From Cymodocea nodosa (taxonomy: Eukaryota; Streptophyta; Magnoliopsida; Alismatales; Cymodoceaceae), in assembly GCA_036874045.1 (NCBI GenBank), contig JAZBRI010000010.1, positions 1,756,001 to 1,820,000 of the forward strand: 64,000 bases of DNA, given 5' to 3'. Below, piece after piece: positions 10,624 through 21,040 of the stretch (position 1 is its first letter; every line of letters starts with the position of its first letter). The notes under the pieces were generated by a model. It was not told where the DNA came from and did not search any database. It saw only the letters and a list, made by a program, of their open reading frames with translations. The position numbers and the translations under genes were made by a program.

Positions 10624-11471
10624 ATGGACATGTCTACAAATGAAATTTTATTTACTACATACAAGAAAGGATCCGTTTGTATTCTGAATTTACCTTTTGA
10701 TATTATTAAAGACAATGCTTGCTTAATTGCAAAATCGAATGAAGTTATATTATGGCATAGAAGGCTAGGACACTCAAACTTAAAATTATTACAAAAGCTA
10801 TCTAAAAAGAATCTAGTTAGAGGTTTACCTAGTATTAAGTACTCGAAAGAGTTTATGTGTGATACATGTCAACTAGGTAAATTACATAAAACATACTTTA
10901 AAAGTTTAAATAAAATAACAAGCAAAAGAGTATTAGAACTAGTGCATATGAATTTATTTGGACCTACTAGGACTACCAGTCTAGGTAGTAAACATTATGC
11001 TTTTGTACTAGTTGATGACTATTCTAGGTTTACTTGGGTTTATTTTCTAGCTAATAAAACTAAAGTTTTTGAAATATTTAAGATATTCTATAATAAAGTT
11101 CAGAATGAGCAAAATGTTAAAATTCAAAAACTTAGGAATGATCATGGTATAGAATTTGATAATGATCAAATGGACACCTTTTGTGAAGAATTAGGCATAG
11201 ATCATAGGTACTCATTTCCAAGAGCTCCTTCACAAAATAGAATAGTAGAATGTAAAAACAGATCACTTCAGGAAATGTCCAGAACCATGTTAAATGAGAA
11301 TAAGTTACCCCTATCTCTTTAGGCAGAAGTAGTTCATACAGCATGTTATGTTATAAATAGAGTACATTTAAGACCAATTTTGGATAAAACTCCTTATGAG
11401 ATATGATATAACAAGGTTCCCAAAATAAGTTATTTAAAATCCTTTGGCTGCAAGTGTTTTATTTTAAACAC
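10624..11471 (+). pseudogene. Copia integrase: GAG-pre-integrase and DDE core (element A)
   Basis: The GAG-pre-integrase zinc site is visible as 'WHRRLGHSNLKLLQKLSKKN' followed by 'CDTCQLGK'. The core follows with 'VLELVHMNLFGPTR', 'FVLVDDYSRFTWVYFL', 'KLRNDHGIEFDN' and 'NRIVECKNRSLQEMSRTML'. In the family the first block reads HMDLFGP, so the first catalytic Asp is Asn here. The second Asp (NDHG) and the Glu (VECKN) remain. A TAG after 'LPLSL' (11320-11322) and another after 'TPYEI' interrupt it. It reaches 'SFGCKCFILN', where element B is inserted at 11472. The frame resumes at 21041 with 'IKERRDKFRAKSNEGIFVGY'. Confidence 0.85.
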
Positions 11472-12037
11472 TGTTAGGTATTTAATTTTGATGATATATA
11501 CTTTATTAACGTATTTAAATAAGTCTACATAATATTCTCTAAGTATAATAGTTAACAGATTATCAGAAAGTTTCATTTTCATGTCGAATAAATTAAAGAT
11601 TTCCGAAGAGCTAGATTTGCAATAGTTAAACTTTCGGATAGTTAACGTTTCGTTTTTGTCGAATACTTTATATTAAAAACTCGTATAGTTAAGTTATCTA
11701 CACGTGTGTTTTTAATGTTTTAAGTTGTCACGTGTTTTCCATGTGCATTCGGTAATGAAAAATCGAATAGTTAGATAACTGTTCGAGTTTTTATACGCAT
11801 GGATAGATAACTGTTCGAGTTTTATAAAAGGACTAACGAACAGATAAGTTTCCTTGTTTAGTCACGTGTTTTGCAGGTGCAAAAACTCGAAGAGTTAAAG
11901 GATAAGTGTTTGAGTTTTTATAGGAGTTAAAGGATAACTGTTTGACTAAATTGAAGACTTAGAAGATATTCTACAAGACTCCAAGAAGATAAAGTTTCGA
12001 TGTATCTACGAGTGGAGATCGTGGAAACTCAAAATGT
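11472..12037 (+). repeat. Element B 5' LTR, first part
   Basis: It begins TGTTAGGTATTTAATTTTGA and matches 19821-20400 of the B 3' LTR closely. Homology stops at 'gtggaaactcaaaatg' (12037 versus 20400). It holds CACGTG at 11701, 11729 and 11863, and repeated 'cgaatagttagataactg' palindrome-like motifs. Confidence 0.85.
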
Positions 12038-13633
12038 GTTGAGTATTTTTGTTTTAATGATGTGTGCTGAATGAAAATAATCATATTTGCTCAATTACTA
12101 TTGCTTGTGAAAAGAAATTAAAATCATCAATTAATACAGAAAAAACTTACTTGTCTGTATTGGATTTGAAGTTAATAACTAGTCATTTCGTTGCATTAAT
12201 TTCTCAGTTAGCTAAACGTTAAGTTAACGTGTGTTTTTATTGAAAAGCATGATATGTTTTAATGTTATATCTTCTGTATCATAAACAGTGCACGTTTAGA
12301 CAACTCGTTAAGTTAGAGTTTTGTTTGTATAGAGGTTACGTGAGAACTCGCTAAGTTAGATGCTTAAAGGTTAAAATAGGTCACGTGATAACTCGTTAAG
12401 TTAGTGAGTAAAAGAAGAGACGAACTCGTTAAGTTAGTGTTATACACGTGGTGAAATTATAAGTTACGAATGTTGTATTGTATCACGTGAGGTGCACATG
12501 TTTAACTCATTAAGTTAACATAACTAAATGCGTTGAGTTGCTATATTGAACACTAAGGCAACGCGTTAGGTTAGCGTTATAAACTTAAGTTGTTATTTTT
12601 GCACGTGGTAAAATTCTTATTATAAAAACATTTGTTTATTACTGGTTCGTTGAGTTATCATAAAACAACGGAGATGGTTCGTTGAGTTATCATAACACAA
12701 CGGAAATGGTTCGTTCAATTAGCATAACACCACAGACTTAGTTCGTTGAGTTAGCTAGAGTACTTGTCACGTGAAATGGCACATGAGGAACTCGTTAAGT
12801 TAGAAACGTTAAGTTATATATATACTTGTGTTATTAGTTAACATTAAAGTAACGACTTCTTATTACACTGATGAAAAACTTTTGGACGAGAAAGTTTATT
12901 TTGTAGGAAATTTTTCAGAGATCCAAGACTAATGATTAAAGAAAATTCGAAATATAAACGTGGGTTAGAACATGTGTGTTTCGATGAAGGAAAAAGAAAA
13001 GACGTGGAGAAGTGGAAAACTGGTGGTGGTTAAACGTGAAGGATATGCATGAAATGAAGATACAGTATAAAAGGCATAGAATTCTCGTTGATCAATTTAT
13101 CCTTGCACACAAAAAGAAAAATCTTTTCGAGGATCAAACCATCCCTACACACTAAAAGAAAAATCTTTTTCAGGGATGAAAAACACCTTCTCGGGGAAAA
13201 TCTCTCAAGTGGAAGAAAGTTCAGTGAAGCATAAAAAGGTAAGATTTTCGTCATTGAAGATTTGAAGTATTAGAATAAAGCAAATTCGGTGAAGCATGAA
13301 AAGATAAGATATTCGTCACTGAAGAATTGCTGAAGAAAAAAAAGAAGAAGAAGAAAGATCTCAAACAGGGAGAAAAGTTTTAAATTCCGCAAATTAGTTT
13401 TCTCTGTTTGTAGTTATGAAATTGTTTAGATGATACATGGTATCGAAATATAATTGCATCTACAATTTCTGAGGAGAATTGAATTATATATTGTAAATTG
13501 AAACCTTGAATAAAAATGATTTTATGAAAACAATGTCTCGACTTGTTTTTGAGTTTTAAAGTTTCAGTTATATTTCAGAAAATATTAAAAATACACAATT
13601 TACCCCCCTCTTGTGTAGCCATACGATCCTACA
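12038..13633 (+). repeat. Second LTR type (D) fused into the B 5' LTR
   Basis: It starts TGTTGAGTATTTTTG and ends 'acgatcctaca' right before the primer site. It is absent from the B 3' LTR but related to the inner two thirds of the element C LTR (54236-55290). It holds five CACGTG cores (12382, 12445, 12484, 12602, 12768), repeated 'aactcgttaagttag' motifs, and four 32-bp tandem units at 12646-12760. It is probably the 5' LTR of a related element that recombined with B. Confidence 0.75.
12646..12760 (+). repeat. 32-bp tandem repeat, about 3.6 copies
   Basis: Units start at 12646, 12678, 12710 and 12742, exactly 32 bp apart, each opening 'ttcgttgagttatcata' or a near copy followed by 'acaacgga'. 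Each unit is itself an imperfect palindrome (TCGTTGAGTTA with TAACA...ACGGA). The third and fourth units are diverged. Confidence 0.85.
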
Positions 13634-13635
13634 AG

Positions 13636-13651
13636 TGGTATCAGAGCATTG
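13636..13651 (+). other. Primer binding site, initiator tRNA-Met (element B)
   Basis: TGGTATCAGAGCATTG lies two bases after the LTR end at 13633. It is the standard complement of plant initiator tRNA-Met used by Ty1/copia elements. Confidence 0.92.
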
Positions 13652-13833
13652 TTAATAATCTTTGATATAAAATCGATACCAACTTATTTAATATCATTGC
13701 TTATTCTACCTTCCTTGTTTTTAAACAGAAATTAATATCTGAGCATATATTTAAATCTATTGATTTAAGGCTCAAGCTGTTTTAAACCTTTTAGACTGTT
13801 TAAAATCAAATAGGTTGAAAAATCTAAGGTAAA

Positions 13834-14893
13834 ATGGCTACTAGAAATGGTAATTTTTCTAAATTTCTTATGGAAAAAGGGTATTCTATGGGAAAGGCAG
13901 ATCACACTCTTTTTATCAAGAAGATCGAAAAACATATATTAGTAGTTCAAATCTATGTAGATGACATCATATTTGGAGCAACAATTAATAAATTAGTTGA
14001 GTCATTTTCAAAAGATATGACTAATCAATTTGAAATGAGTATGATGGGAGAACTATCATTTTTCCTAGGCTTACAAATTAAGCAATTAGATCAGGGTACT
14101 TTTATTTCACAAGAAAAATATACTCAAGATTTATTAAAGAGGTTTGGTTTAGACAACACTAAAACAAAGAATACACCAATGAGTACTATCACCAAGTTGG
14201 ATAAAGATGACTCTGGAAAAACTATAGATGTAAAACAATATAGAAGTATGATTGGTTCATTACTCTATTTAATAGCTAGCCGACCAGATATTATGTTTAG
14301 TGTGTGTACTTGTGCTAGATATCAATCAAATCCTAAGGAATCACACCTACTTGTTGCTAAACGAATTTTTAAATATCTATTAGGAACCATCAATTTTGGA
14401 CTGTTTTACTTTAAACATAGTTCTTTAAACTTAGTAGGTTATAGTGATGCTGATTTCGCAAGATGTAAGTCTGAAAGAAAAAGCACTAGTGGCACTTGTC
14501 AATTCTTCAATGTCATGGTTTAGCAAAAAGTAAAATTGTGTAGCATTATCTACAACTGAAGTTGAATATATAGCTACTGCACTTTGCTATGCTCAAATCC
14601 TGTGAATCAGACAGACCTTAAAAGATTTTAATTTAGACTATGAACCAACTAATATTTTCTGTGATAATAGTTCTACAATTAGTTTATCTAAAAATCCTGT
14701 CTTACATTCACGAGCAAAACATATAGAAATTCGACATCATTTTCTAAGGGATAATGTTATAAAAGAAAAAATAGTATTAAATTTTGTTCCTACCACAGAA
14801 CAATTAGTAGATCTATTTACAAAACCCTTAGATGAAAATACATTCTCAAAATTACGATTAGAACTTGGTATCTGTAGGTTATCTGATATTTAA
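13834..14893 (+). pseudogene. Element B gag start fused to RT C-terminus and RNase H
   Basis: ATG 13834 opens with MATRNG, a usual start for SIRE-type Gag, then passes directly into RT at 'SKFLMEKGYSMGKADHTLFI'. The junction lies in 'tctaaatttcttatgg', which is shared with element A RT at about 21974, so an internal deletion removed gag, protease, integrase and the first half of RT. The RT catalytic block YVDDIIFG is intact (unlike A). Then come '[20 protein letters not shown]' and the RNase H Asp block 'YSDADFARCKSERKSTSG'. A stop at 14521 breaks it. The remaining RNase H frame continues with stops to 'LVDLFTKPLDENTFSKLR' and ends near 14893. An internally deleted, non-autonomous copy. Confidence 0.85.
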
Positions 14894-16900
14894 ATGGTCC
14901 TGTTCATTGTATTTTGGTTTGTTATAAGGTAGTTTTAGAATTTAATGTCTTTATTATCAAAAAAAAAAACAAAAACAAAATATCTATTTTCGAATTACAA
15001 TTTTCTAGTAGTTAAGAATTTATGAAATTCTGATTTTTATTGAAGTCAATTTATTTAAGAAAAATTCAAAAAAGATTACTTAAGTAAAAGTTAAATTGAT
15101 TCAATGTGAGTGTCAACAATATTTTTGTTACTTATGTATATGCTATTATAGAGATTTTAACAGGAAAATATATAGAAAGTATGCACTTTTTATTAAAGGA
15201 AAGTTATTAACATTTTGTTAGAAAAATTAAGTCTTGCGGTTGCCTCTAATTTAATTTACTGTCTTGTTTTATTTTTTTTTATTTTTTGTTTGTAATTACT
15301 TGAGTAATTAAGTCCATTGAAGGATCTTAAACCCCAATCACTTAAACCAACTGGTTTGGGATGTGTTAACTGAAAACTCATTTTGCAAGTAATTCAATTT
15401 ATATATTTTTTTATTATTAAAAATTTACTTGTTCTCACTTGTCATTGAGTAACTTGTTATCTTTCCCCTAAGCAAGGGATTGTGATCACATAAAAAGATG
15501 ATATTGTGGGAGGTAATACATAAAATATATATATGAATATAAACAAAAAAAAAGGGGGCAATGTAATCAAGCTTAATTTATCTTTTAAGGTGTTATAACA
15601 ATACTGCCATAATCTGTGCATATAATCCTTATTATTTTTGTTATTATCTACTCTTTACACATAATGTACGATATTTATTGTCTTAAGTTGTGTATTCATT
15701 ATTGAATTCTTTTAAGTTTTTGTAGGTATATCTCTATGAATTATCTTTTGTAAACTGAATAAGATAAAAACCAGAAAGTCTAAATTGTTAACTCTACTAC
15801 TTATTTCTGTATTTCATTCAAATTAAAAAGAGAGAGAGAGAGAGACTCAATTCTATTTAAGGCTTAGCATCCTCTTTAAGTAAGCTATTTGACCTTTTTA
15901 AGCCAAATCTACTTAGGGCTTAGCAACCCAGATTAAGTACGCCATAGATTCTTTACACTACATTTATGTAGGGGGAGCAATTTCTCATATAATAATTCAT
16001 ATCTTATGAACTATTATATGTTTTCATGAAAGAATCTGCATAATTTCAAGAAATACACCTTAATTAAGTACATTTCTAAACTGTCGGTAACTTGCAAGTA
16101 TTTTAATTCTTAAGTATCCGAATTTTCTATTGTTTCGACAAGTTATATTACAAGTATCGGACATTTATGTTTTAAAACGTTCAATAGACTATTTTATTAT
16201 TTCCTGAAGTACACGTGTCGAAACCATAATGCATGACTTAAGTGGATTTTCTGTAAGTTATCTGTAACTCTTCGAAATGCGTCTGAACATCGGAAAGTTA
16301 GATTTGTAACTGTCCAAAACATCTCTTTATTATAAAACTGCTTAAGTACATGTGTCGTGATCTGGACGATTGACTTAAGTTATCTTTCGGAAGGTTATCT
16401 GTAACTTTCCGAAATGCAGCTGAGCATCGGATAGTTAGTTTTATAAGTCTCCGAAACTTTCTGAACACCTTAAGTTCAAATTGTGCACGTGTTGAATTTC
16501 ACTGCTTTATAATGTCTCAATTGAAACTCGAATAGTTATGTTTAACTCTTCGACTTTTCACACCTATTCCTTTGAGAAACTCGAACAGTTATCATAAGTC
16601 TTCGAGTTTTCTCACTTTTTCACTTAGCCTGAAGTTATTTTCTTTATATGAACAGTTATGCTAAGTATTCTACAATTGTTGGTTGTAAAACTTATACAGT
16701 TATTGTAAGCACTCGAGTTATTTATCAGTAACGGATCTTCTATTTATGATTTCAATGATTGAATCCGTTTATCCATTTATAAACTTGAAGAGTTATGAAT
16801 GTTTTACTAACAACCTTTCGTGTTTCTACCTTGGTAAAACCCTAGCTTCACAATCTTTCCTTCCACTAAGTTCTACATAGTAAAGCAAAGATTAATCAAC
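14894..16900 (+). other. Spacer between RNase H and third ORF, element B
   Basis: A 2-kb stretch without a supported gene, AT-rich with a (GA)n run near 15829-15846. Two diverged copies of an ~60-bp repeat with 'ctatttaaggcttagcatcc' lie at 15845-15955. From about 16000 to 16560 it resembles the reverse complement of the gypsy LTR end (5590-6080): 'agaatctgcataatttca', 'aaactgtcggtaa', 'cacgtgtcgaaaccataatg' and TTCGG/CCGAA palindromes. From 16560 it holds 'aactcgaatagttatg' palindromes up to the third ORF. It probably carries a promoter or splice leader for that ORF, which is inference. Confidence 0.6.
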
Positions 16901-16901
16901 A

Positions 16902-19476
16902 ATGTCAGAACGTGGCAGAATGACCAAAGTGCAGAAAAGAGAGCTGGAACTTTAGAAAATGTAGAATGAAATCAACAACATCTATTCAAGGTACACTTTT
17001 TCAAATGAAGTACTGCATGAAATAAGAAAAGCTATTCAAGATGAGAAAAATTTCTGTTGGAAATTTATTCGAAATTATGTTGAAACACAATTTAGACTAA
17101 AACAGACTGAACTTTCTACATTGCATTTATGGAAAAGAAATTTACAACCTAACCTTGCGGTTGTAAGTTCTGGACATGTACTAGAGACATTGGTACAGTC
17201 TATCACTTATTATAGAAAGAAGTGGGGACCAATGATCGAAAATGCAAGTAGGGAATTACAATCCTTGTATTCCCAACATTATTTTCCCCTAGCTGTTTTA
17301 GATGATATTAAATAGTATATCGATGAACAGAAAACTACCATTAGCAAAATGAGCCTTCGAAGTGAAGGACAAAGAGTTTATCAACTCAAAATGGCAGAGG
17401 TGGAGAGCTTAAAACTCTATATTCCATTATTACCACCTAGGCATCATGGAGAAGGACCATCAAGACAATAGGTGTCTTTAACAAGAGAAATTAAGACAAT
17501 TTTAGAATCTCCTGAACAACCTGAAACACTACAGACATATAGTCGGACAAAGAAAAAGACAATTGAATATTTTGGACTAACTGCAGCTGTACAAGGAATA
17601 TTGCAGCAAAAAGAAGAATTAGTGAAAATTGGAAAACTATGCTCCATTGCAGAAGCTGGACAGACATTTTTGTTAGGAATCCCAACAGATGTGACAAATA
17701 TTGGCTTACAAGCATATACTCTAAGGTATTGTGTCACATTAGTGCATAATGTATCTTTTAATACAATGGACAGTTTTTCACACAATGCTGCAAGCACACA
17801 TTCTTTTCCTATGGAAAGTGAGAATGTAGGAAATTTTGATGATATATATACAGATGATATCAAATTTGATGATATTATTGATGACATAAACACTAAGTCT
17901 ATGAATTTTGAAGATATTTCATTTGAAGAGGAATGGACAGATATTCTTCCTCTTACTGTATCTCGAATAGAGACTTTTGAATTTTGGTACAGTTGCTTAT
18001 ACTACACTTTATATGTATGGTTATGTTTATTACAATATATCGTATACTTGTTGATAAATGTATATAATCAACAACATACACAGTTACAAATAGAATATGA
18101 TACTACCAATGTCTCACATATACAAATTTCAGAAATACAGGATGATTCTATTCCACAAACAGATATAGAACATTCTTTCATACAGAGATAGTTGTATAGA
18201 TCAAATATAGATATACATGTTGCTGATATACAGATTGTTACAGAGACTGTTGCTACTGAAATGTTTCCAGAAGAACAAACAGAAGAAATTTAGTAGATTA
18301 TTGATACGACAATAATAAATATTTTAGACATTTATACTAGTTTTGATAGAAATTCCACCAGTTTTGAAAGATTTGAAAATATAGATGTTGCTGATAATAT
18401 TGAAACAAGTCCCACATCAGAACATCATGATAGGAAAATACATAATCCTAAATAGAGTTTAGATGAAAATACCCTATTATGGTTTAGAAATAATTCTTGT
18501 TATGACAAATTTCAGACATATAAAACTTTTACAGTTTTATATTCAAGACTAGTTAAGTTTGAAGGGATGGCACACATACGTGAACTGTTTGAATTTCAAG
18601 GTTTGTTGACTCTACTTCCACAACAGCTAGGCCATCTTGCTATACCCGAACTTCTCAGTTGTTTTTACTCAAACTTAACAGTGGAAGAAGGTATTCCTGT
18701 TTCTAATATACAAGAAAATGACATATATTTAACTCTAGATTTACTTCATCAAGTACTTGGTCTGAAAAATGAAGAAGTTAAATTATCAGAAAGAAAATAG
18801 GTTTATCGATTGGGATGGGACATTACAAGTTTAGCCAAAGATCCAACTGCCAATAAACCATTGATATTACTAAATGACTTAAATGGCCAAGCATGTTTTA
18901 TTACAAAAATATTGCATGCTATATTGTTTCAGAGGTTTGGTCATGGGGCAGAAGTTGGCAGATGTTGTCTTTATGCTACATACGCATTAATAAACTATAT
19001 ACAGGTGAACTGGTATGATATTTTTATTTCTTATATCTTACATTTGCAGAGTAAAATAATTTTATGGTGATACAATTTTGAGAATTGTGGCAAGTCAAAC
19101 AGATATTACACCTTGGCCATAGAAAAGATTAATGTCACGATTTTTCTCTACAAAGGAACTCCTAAAATACCAGGAAGTAGATACATCTATCCTTAGACAA
19201 CAACAACAACAGGTTCGGCAAACACAGCAACAATTCACAGAATTTATAGAAACACAGCAACATACAGATATACAACAAGATATACATATAGATATACAAC
19301 AAGGTATACATAGAGAAATACATACAAGTATAGATACAGACATACATACTGAATTTTTACAACAACCATCACAAGTTTCTCAAAATGATTTAGATCAGGC
19401 ATTACTTGATCAGATAAACAGAGTTAGTACAGATATTGTAAAGAAAATTTCAGATACTCTGATTGATATTTTTTGA
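16902..19476 (+). pseudogene. Third ORF (env position) of SIRE-like element B; putative plant transposon protein-like region
   Basis: A large reading unit between pol and the 3' LTR, interrupted by several stops but in one frame for most of its length. ATG 16902 reads MSERGRMTKVQKRELEL. Open blocks lie at 17121-17315, 17472-18191, 18567-18800, 18810-19070 and 19132-19476. The middle has a Lys/Glu-rich helical part, then an acidic repeat of 'DDI' units, then a strongly hydrophobic segment (about 17979-18065, Tyr/Leu/Val-rich) that could span a membrane. The region 18540-19065 ('LTLLPQQLGHLAIPELLSCF', 'FYSNLTVEEGIPVSNIQ', 'YATYALINYIQVNWYDIF') has the layout of the 'putative plant transposon protein' domain (Pfam Transposase_32, PF20167), by memory of the family and not by search. 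The tail is Gln-rich. SIRE elements are known to carry an extra, sometimes env-like, ORF here. Function unknown. Confidence 0.7.
19190..19370 (+). repeat. Gln-rich and D-I-H/Q repeat tract in third ORF of B
   Basis: A (CAA)n run at 19198-19211 encodes polyglutamine. It is followed by repeated 'gatatacaacaa' and 'gatatacatata' blocks (19265-19350) coding a four-residue pattern D-I-Q-Q / D-I-H-x. The same tract occurs in element C on the minus strand (about 56100-56290), expanded differently, so it is length-variable. Confidence 0.8.
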
Positions 19477-19820
19477 AGACAAAGAGGCTTGTGATTATAC
19501 AAATTATGTATTACATGATTTATTTTTTGTAATTTGTAACCAAAACCATTATGTAAACTATTTACTGATTTTAATGTTACGTGATTATTTTTCACAGTTT
19601 ATGATATTAAACAATTTTTGCTTAATCCATAAATCCTATGTATGGTTGACAATATCGTTTTGATTAATATATACTTAGTGAGATATCCTTCCTTACATTT
19701 ATAAAACTTAACTTCCTAAAGGGGGAGAAAATAGTTTGTTTATTTTTTTATAATGCCAAAAAGGGGAAGATATAAATTATGTGACTTATTAGGTTTTGAC
19801 ATCATCAAAAAGGAGGAGAT

Positions 19821-21040
19821 TGTTAGGTATTTAATTTTGATGATATATATTTTATTAACGTATTTAAATAAGTCTATATAATATTCTCTAAGTATATTTC
19901 TCTAAGTATAATAGTTAACAGATTATCGGAAAGTTTCATTTTTATGTCGGATAAATTAAAGATTTTCGAAGAGCTAGATTTGTAATAGTTAAACTTTTGG
20001 ATAGTTAACGTTTCATTTTTATCGAATACTTTATGTTAAAAACTCGTATAGTTAAGTTATCTACATATGTGTTTTTAATGTTTTAAGTTGTCACGTGTTT
20101 TCCATGTGCGTTCGGTAATGAAAAATCGAATAGTTAGATAACTGTTCGAGTTTTTATATGCATGGATAGATAACTGTTTGAGTTTTATAAAAGGACTAAC
20201 GAACAAATAAGTTTCCTTGTTTAGTCACGTGTTTTGCAGGTGCAAAAACTCGAAGAGTTAAAGGATAAGTGTTCGAGTTTTTACAGGAGTTAAAGGATAA
20301 CTATTTGACTAAATCGAAGACTTAGAACATATTCTACAAGACTCCAGGAAGATAAAGTTTCAATGTATCTACAAGTGGAGATCGTGGAAACTCAAAATGT
20401 TAGTGAAGTAAGTGGAAATTTAAATAGAAAGTAATTTGGATTAAAGAGAAAATTAGTACGTGGATTATGAATTATGGATTGTGGATCAAGTGGATGAACA
20501 TGCTGAACGTGAAAGACAACAGAGTTCGACTACTAATAAAGAGTATGAGCTACATTACAACATAGGATCCCAATCTCAAAAACCAAGTCTGAATATTCAA
20601 TCTGGATCCCTAACTGAAAAGTTAAGTTTGAATATTCATATTCTGAAAAGTTCTCCAACATCAGAAGAAGTTCGAAAATCTAAGCAATTTTAGAAAATGA
20701 GCTGCAAATGCAAGAAGTATGGAAATTCGACAACTAGAGAAGAAGAGATACAGAAGCTGAGCAAAGAGAAAGAAAAGAGTTGTGTGCATAAAGATCAGGT
20801 TTTATACAATTCAAAATTAGTTTTGAAAAAGAGCTTTGTTTTCCTATTTAAATTGTATATCAAAAATTACTGTAACAAAACCGTCAATAAGGGAATTGAG
20901 TTGAAAAGATATTGTAAATTCTGTCTTGAAATAAAAGAATAGAATTTCATTTACGAGTGTTTTGTGCTCTTGTTTTATCCGCTAGTTTAATTACTAAAGA
21001 CACAATTCACCCCCCCTCTTGTGATACAGACGATCCTACA
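19821..21040 (+). repeat. 3' LTR of element B
   Basis: 1220 bp from TGTTAGGTATT to GATCCTACA, preceded by a purine tract 'aaaaaggaggagat' (19807-19820). It is followed by AACAT, a near copy of the 5' target site AACAC. It carries CACGTG at about 20095 and 20226, and 'gttagataactg' motifs. It lacks the LTR-D segment found in the 5' LTR. Confidence 0.9.

Larger units (their letters stand above)
11472..21040 (+). mobile_element. Ty1/copia element B (SIRE-like), nested in element A pol
   Basis: A 9.6-kb insertion bounded by TGTTAGGTATT at 11472 and GATCCTACA at 21040, with target duplications AACAC (11467-11471) and AACAT (21041-21045). Order: 5' LTR region (11472-13633), tRNA-Met primer site (13636), a short gag start fused to RT, RNase H, a non-coding spacer, a long third ORF (16902-19476), purine tract, and 3' LTR (19821-21040). 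Most of gag and all of protease, integrase and the N-terminal RT are deleted. The 5' LTR is chimeric: its first ~566 bp match the 3' LTR, and the rest is a different LTR type beginning TGTTGAGTATTT near 12040. Confidence 0.85.

Noticed and set aside
17444..17893. 149-codon minus-strand frame, with a like frame on the plus strand at 57580-58029
   Set aside because: Antisense shadow of the third ORF in B and C. Conservation follows the sense coding.
17970..18248. Possible spliced intron explaining the 273-bp segment missing in A
   Set aside because: The boundaries within GAGACT do not allow GT-AG ends. A microhomology deletion fits better.
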